28,308 nt of DNA from Pelotomaculum sp. UBA1371 (GCA_002305915.1 DBRJ01000023.1:20713-49020); one strand, 5' to 3'. Shown: positions 1-6,823, counted from the first letter of the stretch. Made by a program: numbers and translations. Notes: generated from the sequence alone by a model not told the origin.

Positions 1-36
1 CCCTGCCTTTCGTACAGGTTTGCCTTTTCGAGATAT
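1..36 (-). ncRNA. second c-di-GMP-I riboswitch, truncated by window edge
   Basis: Bases 1-45 repeat bases 163-208 almost exactly, with one G fewer (GGCAAACC preceded by AA instead of AG) and one further change. Read on the minus strand this is the 5' third of another GEMM-I aptamer (GGCAAACC, GAAA-loop stem, start of the GGG block). The rest lies beyond the window. Two aptamers in series would give a tandem c-di-GMP control region. Confidence 0.8.
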
Positions 37-73
37 TTAATTGTTGGTTTTATCCTTCGGATTTCTTTTATCC

Positions 74-101
74 GGATAAAACAAAACACCTTGATCCCAA
101 G
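74..101 (-). terminator. possible intrinsic terminator between the two aptamers
   Basis: Minus-strand hairpin CCTTG-GGAT-CAAGG followed by the U-rich run TGTTTTGTTTT, placed just after the complete aptamer. The stem is only 5 bp, so this is a weak candidate for the expression platform of aptamer 1. Confidence 0.4.
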
Positions 102-114
102 GAGTTCATATAGA

Positions 115-196
115 GAATCCTTCGGTAACCCGGCTGTCATGTTAAAGACCCGTGGCTTTGCGTCCCTGCCTTTCGTACAGGTTTGCCCTTTTCGAG
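115..196 (-). ncRNA. c-di-GMP-I (GEMM-I) riboswitch aptamer, complete copy
   Basis: On the minus strand the hallmark GEMM-I blocks come in order: GGGCAAACC, a stem closed by a GAAA tetraloop, GGACGCAAAGCC, a second variable stem, then CCGGGTTACCG (tetraloop receptor). The AAA after GACGC and the G inside the first GGG block that contact ligand in the Vibrio Vc2 aptamer look preserved in my by-eye alignment, which favours c-di-GMP over cGAMP. The RNA lies about 70 nt downstream of a plausible minus-strand promoter and upstream of a second copy, so the regulated gene is off the left edge. Confidence 0.9.
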
Positions 197-274
197 ATGT
201 TTAATTGTCAATTTGGTCATTTACATGTAGCTGTGTTGATTCCTGCCCAACACCCCCTTACTATTCTTTAGTTT

Positions 275-303
275 ATTCTACAACACATGTTAAATAATTA
301 CAA
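275..303 (-). promoter_or_regulatory. candidate promoter for the riboswitch transcript
   Basis: Minus strand TTGTAA (298-303), 17-nt spacer, TAGAAT (275-280). It would start a transcript with roughly a 70-nt leader before the aptamer. Sequence match only. Confidence 0.45.
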
Positions 304-362
304 CACTAAAGCAAGAATTCTTTTTATTTGTCAAAGGATTGAGATTAATTTATCCAGAATTA

Positions 363-390
363 TTGACATAGGTTCATTAAGAGGTATAAT
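363..390 (+). promoter_or_regulatory. sigma-70 type promoter of the NifX/MinD operon
   Basis: TTGACA at 363-368 and TATAAT at 385-390 with a 16-nt spacer: both hexamers are consensus. It lies about 50 nt ahead of the first gene of the iron-sulfur operon and is the only strong promoter seen before that run of genes. Confidence 0.8.
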
Positions 391-447
391 AGATATGAAA
401 GTATGTTCATAATAACAAGATAGAGTACTTTCAGGGGGGTGAACAAA

Positions 448-810
448 TTGAAAGTAGCCATTACTGCTCAAGGCAAGAATATGGAGAGCAAGGTTGATCC
501 GAGGTTTGGAAGGGCAAGCTGGTTTATCCTCGTGGACACGGAAACAGGAGAATACCAGGCTGTTAGTAATGAACAAAACCTGAACGCCGGACAGGGTGCC
601 GGAATCCAGTCTGCGGAAAACGTCAGCCGTCAGGGTGTCGGGGCTGTAATCACCGGTAACTGCGGGCCAAAGGCTTATCGGACCTTAAGCGCTGCAGGGA
701 TCAAGGTATATATTGGTGCTGAAGGCACAGTAGGGGAAGTCTTCGAAAAATTTAAAGCTGGAAAACTCCCGGAGGCAGCCGGAGCAAATGTGGAAGGCCA
801 CTGGGTTTAA
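448..810 (+). CDS. NifX/NifB-domain (dinitrogenase Fe-Mo cofactor type) protein 1
   Basis: About 120 residues, the usual size of single-domain proteins of the NifX/NafY/NifB C-terminal family (PF02579; MTH1175-like). These small proteins bind metal-sulfur clusters or their precursors. The N-terminus (KVAITAQGKNMESKVDPRFGRA) is typical: the first strand followed by the conserved DPRFGRA, with a later GNCGPKA turn. I choose TTG 448 because AGGGGGG at 433-439 sits 8 nt upstream and the family starts at MKxAIT; an in-frame GTG at 439 overlaps that Shine-Dalgarno. It is the first gene of an operon with MinD-type ATPases and DUF134, not with nif structural genes, so nitrogen fixation is not implied. 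A cluster-carrier role is inferred. Confidence 0.85.
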   Translation: MKVAITAQGKNMESKVDPRFGRASWFILVDTETGEYQAVSNEQNLNAGQGAGIQSAENVSRQGVGAVITGNCGPKAYRTLSAAGIKVYIGAEGTVGEVFEKFKAGKLPEAAGANVEGHWV

Positions 811-854
811 GATTTAAGATGTTTTACAGAAAAAGCGAAGGGAGGTGCTTAAAG

Positions 855-1067
855 ATGCCAAGAGGAGATGGAACCGGCCCGGCGGGTCAGGGTCCGGGCA
901 CCGGCCGGGGTAGAGGTCAGTGTGGCGCCGGGCGCGGTCAGGGCCAGGGCAGAGGCCAAGGTATGGGCCAGGGCCAGGGCAAAGGTCAAGGAATGGGCCA
1001 GGACCGGGGCAAAGGTCAAGGCCAAGGAATGGGCCGGGGCGGAGGTCCCGGGCGCCGTCAAAGTTAA
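855..1067 (+). CDS. Gly/Gln-rich low-complexity small protein (DUF5320-like N-terminus)
   Basis: 70 residues starting MPRGDGTGPAGQGPGTGRG, the N-terminal signature of the short DUF5320-type proteins that accompany NifX/MinD genes in Clostridia and archaea. Everything after about residue 20 is a run of GQG, GMGQ and GKGQ units with Arg/Lys interspersed and a single Cys (near residue 24), so it should be disordered and basic. GGAGGTG at 841-847 gives a good site for ATG 855. A longer in-frame start at 819 lacks a ribosome site and is not family-like. Most DUF5320 members carry a C-terminal coiled coil; this one ends PGRRQS without it. Function unknown. The repeat DNA also leaves the opposite strand open for a long stretch, which I regard as a composition artefact. 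Confidence 0.65.
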   Translation: MPRGDGTGPAGQGPGTGRGRGQCGAGRGQGQGRGQGMGQGQGKGQGMGQDRGKGQGQGMGRGGGPGRRQS

Positions 1068-1179
1068 CATATAAATTATTCCTGAATCCCGGTAAAAGCC
1101 GGTTAACCGGACCTTCAAGGCAGGCTGTGCCGGGAGAGTTGAAAAGAACAAACTTTACAACAAGGGGGGAAATTTCGAC

Positions 1180-1539
1180 ATGCCAGCGTACAACGGAATG
1201 GGGCCGCAAGGCGCCGGGCCGATGACCGGATGGGGGCGCGGCTACTGTATGACCTTTCTAAACCGGGGTGCGGGATTTGTCCCGGGTTATGGCCGGGGCA
1301 GCAGGTGCAGCGCTGGTTTCGGCCGTCCCGGCGGACGCGGCCGGCGGAACTGTTTCTATGCTACCGGACTTCCCCGCTGGGCAAGGTGGCTGCCTGGAAC
1401 TGTTCCGGCCAACCCGGTAGATGTGCCCCAGGCAGGTAGTGAGGCAGAGCTTGATGAACTTAAGGAGCAGGTTGTCTACCTGGAGAATGCCCTTGAGTAT
1501 GCCAGGAAGAGGATCGCTGAACTGGAAAAGAAGGAATAA
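1180..1539 (+). CDS. DUF5320 family small protein with C-terminal coiled coil
   Basis: 119 residues. The N-terminal third (MPAYNGMGPQGAGPMTGWGRG) is the DUF5320 signature: Gly/Pro/Met-rich with scattered Cys and Arg. The middle is rich in GR and aromatic residues. Residues 85-119 (EAELDELKEQVVYLENALEY onwards, ending ELEKKE) form a clear heptad coiled coil, probably for oligomerisation. GGGGGG at 1164-1169 precedes ATG 1180. The family is found beside MTH1175/NifX proteins and MinD-type Fe-S ATPases, as here, and its biochemical role is not established. It shares its N-terminal motif with the upstream gene, which suggests duplication followed by divergence of the C-terminal part. Confidence 0.8.
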   Translation: MPAYNGMGPQGAGPMTGWGRGYCMTFLNRGAGFVPGYGRGSRCSAGFGRPGGRGRRNCFYATGLPRWARWLPGTVPANPVDVPQAGSEAELDELKEQVVYLENALEYARKRIAELEKKE

Positions 1540-1568
1540 TAAATTTGGTTAATTCAGGAGTTAATAGA

Positions 1569-2435
1569 ATGGAAGCAAAAATAACCATCGCTGTGGCAAG
1601 CGGCAAGGGCGGAACGGGTAAGACAACCGTTTCCGCCAACCTTGCCCGCGCTGCGGCTGAAGCAGGGTACAAAGCAACATATCTGGACTGTGACGTGGAA
1701 GAACCAAACGGACATCTCTTTTTAAAACCCCACCTTGAGCGCCGTTATCCGGTTACGATCCCGGTTCCCCTTGTTGATGAGCAAAAATGTACAGGCTGCG
1801 GCGCCTGCGGGGAGATTTGCCAGTTCAGCGCAATCCTTTGCATTAATAAAACAGTTCTGACCTTCGAAAAGATGTGCCATGGGTGTGGGGGATGTAAGCT
1901 GGTCTGTCCCACAGGAGCCATTACTGAACAGGGCCGGGAAATCGGAATCATTGAAGAGGGGCAGGCCGGAGGGCTAGGCTTCCTCCACGGCAGGCTCAAT
2001 GTCGGCGAAGCTATGAGCCCGCCGCTGATCAGGGCTGTGCGCTCGGCGGGACAAAAAAGCGGGGGGCTGGTCATAGTTGATGTGCCCCCCGGTACCTCCT
2101 GCCCGGTTATTGCGGCGCTCAGGGGGGCAAATTACGTTCTTTTGGTTACTGAGCCTACACCCTTCGGGCTTAATGACCTGGGACTTGCCATCGATGTGTT
2201 AAAAGAACTGGGCATACCCCATGGGGTCGTTGTCAACCGGTCCGATCCGGAATTCGATCACTTTGCCCGCGACTTTTGCAGAGAAAAGGGGGTCCGGATC
2301 CTGGTGGAGATTCCCGATGACCGCAGGGTGGCCGAGGCCTATTCCAGAGGGGAGCTGGCTTATGATGCCCTGCCGGAATACCGGGACAGCTTTCGGGAAC
2401 TCCTGGTCTCTTTAGAGAAGGAGGCAAGAAAGTGA
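1569..2435 (+). CDS. MinD-superfamily P-loop ATPase with inserted 2x[4Fe-4S] ferredoxin domain, copy 1
   Basis: 288 residues. A deviant Walker A (SGKGGTGKTT, residues 11-20) marks the MinD/Mrp/NifH-like SIMIBI fold. A ferredoxin insertion follows with two CxxCxxCxxxC sets: Cys 74, 77, 80, 84 and Cys 103, 106, 109, 113 (the last followed by Pro). The A' motif is VDVPPGTSCPV. Such proteins occur in pairs in the Desulfovibrio 'orange protein' (ORP) locus and in related Clostridia loci, where they are thought to act in assembly of metal-sulfur clusters. ATG 1569 has GGAG 8 nt upstream; a TTG at 1545 has no ribosome site. The stop overlaps the next gene's GTG by 4 nt (GTGA), indicating translational coupling and probably a heteromeric pair. 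Specific cargo unknown. Confidence 0.9.
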   Translation: MEAKITIAVASGKGGTGKTTVSANLARAAAEAGYKATYLDCDVEEPNGHLFLKPHLERRYPVTIPVPLVDEQKCTGCGACGEICQFSAILCINKTVLTFEKMCHGCGGCKLVCPTGAITEQGREIGIIEEGQAGGLGFLHGRLNVGEAMSPPLIRAVRSAGQKSGGLVIVDVPPGTSCPVIAALRGANYVLLVTEPTPFGLNDLGLAIDVLKELGIPHGVVVNRSDPEFDHFARDFCREKGVRILVEIPDDRRVAEAYSRGELAYDALPEYRDSFRELLVSLEKEARK

Positions 2436-3319
2436 AAGAAATTGTTGTGATCAGTGGAAAAGGGGGTACAGGCAAGACCAGCCTGGTGGCTTCTCTGGCC
2501 GCCCTGTCCGAAACACCGGTACTGGCGGACTGCGATGTGGACGCGGCCGACCTGCACCTGGTTCTGGAACCCCGGAGCAGACACACAGAAGACTTTTCCG
2601 GCGGCAAGTCTGCCCGGATTATTCCGGATAAGTGCAGCAACTGTGGCAAATGTTTTGAACTTTGCCGGTTTGAGGCAATTATTAAAGACGACAGCAAACA
2701 GCCGGTTTTTTCTGTGGATCCCATCGCCTGTGAAGGGTGCGGCGTCTGTAGCCGTTTCTGTCCTGAAAAAGCTATAGAATTTAAGCCTTCCATCAACGGC
2801 CAGTGGTTTATTTCGGATACACGTTACGGACCCATGGTCCATGCCAGGCTTGGTATAGCCGAAGAGAACTCCGGGAAGCTCGTCAGCCTGGTGCGGGGCC
2901 AGGCAAGAAAGCTCGCTGAAGAAAAGGGTCTGCCCTATATCATTGTTGATGGTCCGCCGGGTATCGGTTGTCCGGTCATCGCCTCGGTTACAGGTTCTGA
3001 CGGTGTGCTGATTATCACGGAACCCACAGTGTCCGGCGAGCATGACCTGGAACGGGTTGCTGAACTGGTGCGGCATTTTCAAATCCCCGCCTATCTATGT
3101 ATAAATAAGTATGATTTAAACCCCGAAATGAGTGAAAGAATAGAAGAAAAGGCTGTGTCCGGCGGGATCATGGTGGTAGGCAGGATCCGCTATGATCGCT
3201 CTGTTACGCGTGCCCAGGTTAAAAGGATCCCGGTTGTTGAAATAGACGATTCCGCTGCGGCAGAAGATATCAGGAAGATATGGGAAGCACTGGCAGCAGA
3301 AATCAACAAAAACAATTAA
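2432..3319 (+). CDS. MinD-superfamily P-loop ATPase with inserted 2x[4Fe-4S] ferredoxin domain, copy 2
   Basis: 295 residues, paralogous to the upstream gene. Walker A is SGKGGTGKTS (residues 8-17), DCDVDAADLHL follows, and the ferredoxin insert has Cys 68, 71, 74, 78 and Cys 100, 103, 106, 110. The switch motif is VDGPPGIGCPV. The start is GTG in a 4-nt overlap with the previous stop, and AAGGAGGC at the end of the previous gene serves as its ribosome site. The two proteins differ outside the motifs, fitting a heterodimer of ORP3/ORP4 type. An ATP-driven redox or cluster-loading role is inferred from the family; the partner is probably one of the NifX-domain proteins on either side. Confidence 0.9.
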   Translation: MKEIVVISGKGGTGKTSLVASLAALSETPVLADCDVDAADLHLVLEPRSRHTEDFSGGKSARIIPDKCSNCGKCFELCRFEAIIKDDSKQPVFSVDPIACEGCGVCSRFCPEKAIEFKPSINGQWFISDTRYGPMVHARLGIAEENSGKLVSLVRGQARKLAEEKGLPYIIVDGPPGIGCPVIASVTGSDGVLIITEPTVSGEHDLERVAELVRHFQIPAYLCINKYDLNPEMSERIEEKAVSGGIMVVGRIRYDRSVTRAQVKRIPVVEIDDSAAAEDIRKIWEALAAEINKNN

Positions 3320-3344
3320 CAAAAATGTAAGAGGTGTATATACA

Positions 3345-3686
3345 ATGAAAATAGCCATGCCCATAGCAGGGGATAAGTTGTGCCTCCACTTCGGTCACTG
3401 TGAAAAGTTTTATTTCTTTGATGTAGACGAACAGACCAGAGAGATTTCTAGTGTTGAAACAATGGTTCCGCCGCCCCATGAGCCCGGCTTATTGCCCAGA
3501 TTACTGCACGAAAAGGGAGTTAATCTAGTTCTCGCCGGCGGCATGGGCGCAAGGGCCCAGCAGTTGTTCGCCCAGAAGGGCATCCGGGTTGTAACCGGCG
3601 CGGACCCCGGCGCCAGCCCTGAAGATATTGTCAAGATGCATCTGGCGGGTACTCTTAAGACGGGTTCTAATCCCTGCGATCATTAA
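3345..3686 (+). CDS. NifX/NifB-domain protein 2 (MTH1175-like)
   Basis: 113 residues, PF02579-type. The N-terminus MKIAMPIAGDKLCLHFGHCEKF has the HFGHCEKF motif typical of the MTH1175/ORP subgroup, and a Gly-rich turn (LAGGMGARAQQLF) and C-terminal NPCDH follow; Cys and His in these two places are candidate metal ligands. It differs from the operon's first gene, which has DPRFGRA in the same place, so the operon carries two subtypes. ATG 3345 is preceded by AAGAGGTG. It follows the MinD pair by 25 nt and is presumably co-transcribed. Cluster scaffold or carrier function is inferred. Confidence 0.87.
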   Translation: MKIAMPIAGDKLCLHFGHCEKFYFFDVDEQTREISSVETMVPPPHEPGLLPRLLHEKGVNLVLAGGMGARAQQLFAQKGIRVVTGADPGASPEDIVKMHLAGTLKTGSNPCDH

Positions 3687-3790
3687 TTCTGACAAATTAT
3701 ACAAAAAAGTTTCAAAATAATATATAATAGAACCTGGTTCAATAGGACATGGTTCAACGGTAACTATACAATAAACTGGAGGGTATGGGA

Positions 3791-4708
3791 GTGGAAGAGA
3801 GACCGGAATGCCAGTGTGACGGTAACCAGGGGTGTAATTGCGACGGAGGTAAAACCGGGTGTAATTGCGAAGAGGACAATACCAGGACTACCCCTGAAAA
3901 CTCAAAAAAAGGGATTGAAAAGCTGGCTATAAACAATTTCAGCTCTGTGAAGAAAGTAATAGCAATTATGAGCGGAAAAGGCGGCGTGGGAAAATCATCG
4001 GTGACCTCCTTGCTGGCCAGCGGGTTTAGAAAAAGGGGTTTCGAAGTGGGAGTGCTGGATGCCGATCTTACCGGTCCCAGTGTGCCGAAGATGTTTGGAA
4101 TCAAGGGTATGGCCGAAGGGACCGCCTTCGGTTTGCTGCCGTCAGAGAGCCCCGGCGGAGTCAAAGTAATGTCCATTAATTTGCTGGTGCCGCGGGAAGA
4201 TGATCCGGTCATCTGGCGCGGCCCGATCCTGGCCAACACGGTCAAGCAGTTTTGGACGGACGTTATCTGGGGCGATCTGGACTACCTTTTTGTTGACCTG
4301 CCTCCCGGCACAGGGGATGTTCCTCTTACGGTCATGCAGTCCATCCCCCTGGACGGGTTGATTATTGTTACTTCGCCACAGGAACTTGCTGTGATGATTG
4401 TTAATAAAGCTATTAAAATGGCTAAACAGCTGGATATACCGATCCTTGGTTTAATCGAAAATATGAGCTGCGCCGTTTGCCCAAAATGCGGTGAGGAATT
4501 TCAGTTGTTCGGCCCGGGTCATAGCAAAGAGATTTCAGATAGATTCTATATCCCGTTTCTGGGAAGCGTGCCGGTAGACCCGTTTTTGGCGAAACTGTGC
4601 GACCAGGGCAAGGTTGAAGACTATCATCATAACCTTTTTATTAACTTTATCCCTGATAGATTTGCCGGCTCTGAGAATAAGCAAGAGAATGGTGATAATG
4701 AAAAATAA
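3791..4708 (+). CDS. mrp: Mrp/Nbp35 (ApbC) family Fe-S cluster carrier ATPase with Cys-rich N-terminal tail
   Basis: About 305 residues. Walker A SGKGGVGKSS, the DLPPGTGD switch and the C-terminal CAVCPKCG pair identify the Mrp/ApbC/Nbp35 family, which binds a [4Fe-4S] cluster between two subunits through that CxxC and passes it to apoproteins. I prefer GTG 3791: GGAGGG at 3778-3783 is 7 nt from it but only 1 nt from the in-frame ATG 3785. The N-terminal 30 residues contain three CxC pairs (Cys 7/9, 15/17, 24/26) in a Gly/Asp-rich tail. This is unlike the spaced CxxC arrangement I would expect in Nbp35-like tails and may be an extra metal site. The 104-nt gap upstream contains the perfect inverted repeat GAACC-T-GGTTC (3730-3740). 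Confidence 0.88.
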   Translation: MEERPECQCDGNQGCNCDGGKTGCNCEEDNTRTTPENSKKGIEKLAINNFSSVKKVIAIMSGKGGVGKSSVTSLLASGFRKRGFEVGVLDADLTGPSVPKMFGIKGMAEGTAFGLLPSESPGGVKVMSINLLVPREDDPVIWRGPILANTVKQFWTDVIWGDLDYLFVDLPPGTGDVPLTVMQSIPLDGLIIVTSPQELAVMIVNKAIKMAKQLDIPILGLIENMSCAVCPKCGEEFQLFGPGHSKEISDRFYIPFLGSVPVDPFLAKLCDQGKVEDYHHNLFINFIPDRFAGSENKQENGDNEK

Positions 4709-4786
4709 TCTGGCGCGCCTTTGCAGCTCAGGCTCTTTCCGGGGCGACCGGAATGGCATATAATGTAGGAAAGGGAGGGACAGCTG

Positions 4787-5185
4787 ATGCCCAGGCCGCC
4801 AAAGTGCAGAAGAGTGGAGCAGTTTCCAGGGGTTACTTACTTTAAGCCTTCGGGCATCCCCGTATCCGAACTCACCGAAGTTGTCCTGACAGTGGAAGAA
4901 TTCGAATCTATCCGGTTGCGTGACCTGGAAGGGTTGGAGCAAGAAGAATGTGCTGAAAAAATGGCTGTGTCACGGCCCACTTTCCACAGGGTTCTTGCAG
5001 CCGCCCGGCAGAAAGTAGCCTTCGCCCTGGTGAACGGAGCTGCGCTTAGAATCACGGGCGGGAACTTTGAGCTGGCCAGGTACAGGTTAAGATGCCGCAG
5101 GTGCGGCCAAAAATGGGAGGATTCTATTTGCCGCCGCACAGTTTGTCCCAGGTGCCAGGTGGGGGACTGGCAAAGAATTGATTAA
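4787..5185 (+). CDS. DUF134 predicted DNA-binding protein
   Basis: 132 residues, full length for DUF134. MPRPPKCRRV at the N-terminus is the family signature. Residues about 36-80 form a sigma-70 region 4-like helix-turn-helix (LTVEEFESIRLRDLEGLEQE, then AVSRPTFHRVL). Residues 101-127 make a zinc-ribbon-like module (CRRCG at 103-107, Cys 115, CPRC at 120-123). ATG 4787 follows GGGAGGG. DUF134 genes commonly sit next to NifX/MTH1175 and MinD-type genes, so it is probably the local regulator of this operon; that is inference. A TATAAT at 4759-4764 could give it an extra promoter, but no good -35 is visible. Confidence 0.88.
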   Translation: MPRPPKCRRVEQFPGVTYFKPSGIPVSELTEVVLTVEEFESIRLRDLEGLEQEECAEKMAVSRPTFHRVLAAARQKVAFALVNGAALRITGGNFELARYRLRCRRCGQKWEDSICRRTVCPRCQVGDWQRID

Positions 5186-5245
5186 ATAAAAGGTCAATTT
5201 GTATAATTAAAGTTTATTTAAAGTTAAACTAGTCCTAAAGACATA

Positions 5246-5272
5246 CAGCGTGATTACCGGTCACGCTGTTTT
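5246..5272 (+). terminator. intrinsic terminator of the NifX/MinD/DUF134 operon
   Basis: Perfect 8-bp stem CAGCGTGA / TCACGCTG with a 7-nt loop, followed by TTTT, 60 nt after the DUF134 stop. Confidence 0.85.
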
Positions 5273-5375
5273 AATGGTTTTCGAGAAAAATATTTAAATA
5301 AAGTCAACTGCGGCAGGATGCCAAATTGTGCGTTATTACCGACCTGACTAACGCAAAAACTGCTTTTTAAAAAGT

Positions 5376-5747
5376 TCAGTCAACCAGGAGTTGGTCCAAT
5401 AATTCAAAGAAAAGGGTTTCAGTTAAAGGTTTTCTGCTGTCCAGGGAAACCCAGCCTTTTCTACTCGAATACAGAAAGGGAAAGGACTTCTTATAATTGG
5501 TAAGATCCACGCGCCCTATCGCTCCCAGGGCAAATCTTCCCACAGGGCATACATCTACATGGTTATTTTTGGAAAGCAGCACAAGCATTTTCACTTGATA
5601 GCTGCCAATATACTCCTCATTCTTTGTGACAGGCACCTCTTTTACAGTTAGGGAGCCCCTTTGCTCCCGGTCCACCACCCATTGCTTAATTTGCCGGTTA
5701 AGTGCATCCAGAGCCGATATCCAGTCCTCCAAGATTTGCTGGTTCAT
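5376..5747 (-). CDS. hypothetical protein
   Basis: Not recognised. About 124 residues from the Met at 5747 (MNQQILEDW), which has AGGA 6 nt upstream; Met codons at 5783-5786 would add 12-13 residues and are also possible. The N-terminus is helical and the middle has alternating hydrophobic strands (SYQVKMLVLLS, NHVDVCPVGRFALGAIGRVD), so a soluble alpha/beta protein is likely. There are no membrane segments and no metal motif beyond a single Cys. It is transcribed divergently from trmO with 245 nt between the starts. Coding-like codon use and a good length support reality, but the function is unknown. Confidence 0.6.
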   Translation of the reverse strand: MNQQILEDWISALDALNRQIKQWVVDREQRGSLTVKEVPVTKNEEYIGSYQVKMLVLLSKNNHVDVCPVGRFALGAIGRVDLTNYKKSFPFLYSSRKGWVSLDSRKPLTETLFFELLDQLLVD

Positions 5748-5849
5748 TATGCGTCCTGTTTCTTCCATTTCGGTCAAGGTCATCATTCCTTTTTTGAGGA
5801 CATTATAAAACCTGTAATGACCATGCGTCAATAAACAGGCTGGACTAAA

Positions 5850-5877
5850 TTGTTCATGTTAACCAACAAGGTATATA
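5850..5877 (+). promoter_or_regulatory. candidate promoter for trmO
   Basis: TTGTTC (5850-5855), 16-nt spacer, TATATA (5872-5877) in the AT-rich gap before trmO. Moderate match only. Confidence 0.4.
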
Positions 5878-5992
5878 TGCTTGCGCGGTTTTTTATATTA
5901 AGGAGGATAGTTGTATTTTATTAGGTAAAAATGAGCGGAGTATCATTCCTTTTTACATAATGAGTTTCGAAAAACTGAGAGGTGGTTATTTT

Positions 5993-6421
5993 ATGAACCT
6001 GAAGCAGATTGGAGTAATTCATTCTCCCTGGAAAGCGGTTGGAGAGCCCCCCTTCCAGGGGCGCCAGGCCAAAGAGGAAACGGTAATTGAGATATTTCCG
6101 GAATATGCTGCTGGATTGAAGGATATCCACAGGGCAAGCCACTTGATAGTGCTTTATTGGTGCCACCTTGCCGGACGGGAAAAACTGCAGACCGTTACCC
6201 CGCATGGTCCGGAAACCAGGGGAGTTTTTGCCTGCCGTACGCCGGCCCGGCCCAACCCCATTGCCTTTTGTGTGGCTGAACTTTTACAAATAAACGGTAA
6301 CAGCCTCGTGGTAAGGGGACTGGATGCCCTGGACGGCAGCCCCCTTTTAGATCTAAAACCATATTCCTCGGAGCTCGACAGCATCACTGGAGTAGGTATA
6401 GGATGGATGAATAAAAGTTAA
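5993..6421 (+). CDS. trmO: tRNA (N6-threonylcarbamoyladenosine(37)-N6)-methyltransferase TrmO (TsaA/YaeB family)
   Basis: 142 residues, a single TrmO/TsaA beta-barrel domain. The conserved elements are IGVIHSPW at the start, FQGRQAKEETVIEIFPEY, HLIVLYWCH, and the SAM-site signature RGVFACRTPARPNPIAFCVA, followed by LDALDGSPLLDLKPY. The enzyme adds the N6-methyl group to t6A37 of certain tRNAs using S-adenosylmethionine. ATG 5993 is chosen because GAGAGGTGG ends about 7 nt before it; an in-frame ATG at 5960 has no ribosome site and adds non-family residues. The gene is monocistronic here, convergent with a tRNA-Leu gene. It lacks the C-terminal extension present in E. coli TrmO. Confidence 0.9.
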   Translation: MNLKQIGVIHSPWKAVGEPPFQGRQAKEETVIEIFPEYAAGLKDIHRASHLIVLYWCHLAGREKLQTVTPHGPETRGVFACRTPARPNPIAFCVAELLQINGNSLVVRGLDALDGSPLLDLKPYSSELDSITGVGIGWMNKS

Positions 6422-6635
6422 AAGGCGCTGCTGCCCGGTTACCTGCAAAACATTGCCGTGCAGAGCTACTTGATGAGGCCTGACCCTGCCGGAGAAGTCG
6501 AACCCCTCAATTATAGTTCTGGTGGCATAATTGACGATTTCAACCATGCCATCGGCCCTGTCCTTCCTTTCAGCTACCATTGTGACGCCATTTTCTGCGA
6601 AACCATTTTCACACAAAACGGGCGCACAAACACAA

Positions 6636-6665
6636 ATAGGCTCGCCGATCTTGGCGAGCCTATTA
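6636..6665 (-). terminator. strong hairpin downstream of tRNA-Leu
   Basis: Perfect 12-bp inverted repeat AATAGGCTCGCC / GGCGAGCCTATT with a 6-nt loop, 18 nt past the tRNA 3' end, followed on the minus strand by TTGTGTTTG. It probably ends the tRNA transcript and could also stop trmO transcripts from the other side. Confidence 0.7.
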
Positions 6666-6683
6666 TAATAACCCTGATTTTCC

Positions 6684-6770
6684 TGGTGCCGAAGAAGGGA
6701 GTCGAACCCTTACGGTGTTGCCACCGGCGGATTTTGAGTCCGCTGCGTCTGCCAGTTCCGCCACTTCGGC
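6684..6770 (-). tRNA. tRNA-Leu (anticodon CAA), CCA encoded
   Basis: The minus strand folds as a class II tRNA: acceptor stem GCCGAAG/CTTCGGC, anticodon stem GCGGA/TCCGC around the loop CTCAAAA (anticodon CAA), a long variable arm (CGGTGGCAACACCG), T arm with GGTTCGACTCC, discriminator A and encoded CCA at 6684-6686. It decodes UUG. The long variable arm with CAA anticodon fits Leu; it is not a selenocysteine tRNA. Confidence 0.95.
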
Positions 6771-6794
6771 ATAGCATATTTTCATGTAACAATT

Positions 6795-6823
6795 ATTTTA
6801 ACAGAAAAGGGCGTGTCCGTCAA
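6795..6823 (-). promoter_or_regulatory. promoter of tRNA-Leu
   Basis: Minus strand TTGACG (6818-6823), 17-nt spacer, TAAAAT (6795-6800), about 24 nt upstream of the mature 5' end. Confidence 0.6.

Noticed and set aside
1..208. CRISPR-like direct repeat
   Set aside because: Only two copies, 162 nt apart, and the repeat unit is a c-di-GMP aptamer on the minus strand.
814..1209. Minus-strand 131-codon frame opposite the Gly-rich gene
   Set aside because: It is generated by the GC-rich repeat; the plus strand has a ribosome site and a known family start.
448..3686. Nitrogen fixation cluster
   Set aside because: NifX-domain proteins occur here without nifHDK, nifE/N or a radical-SAM NifB; the neighbours fit an ORP-like locus instead.
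5330..5354. GCGTTA/TAACGC hairpin as terminator of the 5376 minus-strand gene
   Set aside because: The T run is on the wrong side of the stem for minus-strand transcription, and plus-strand transcription is already ended at 5272.
6353..6616. Minus-strand 87-codon frame overlapping the end of trmO
   Set aside because: It starts with TTG, has no ribosome site, overlaps a recognised gene on the other strand and shows no family resemblance.
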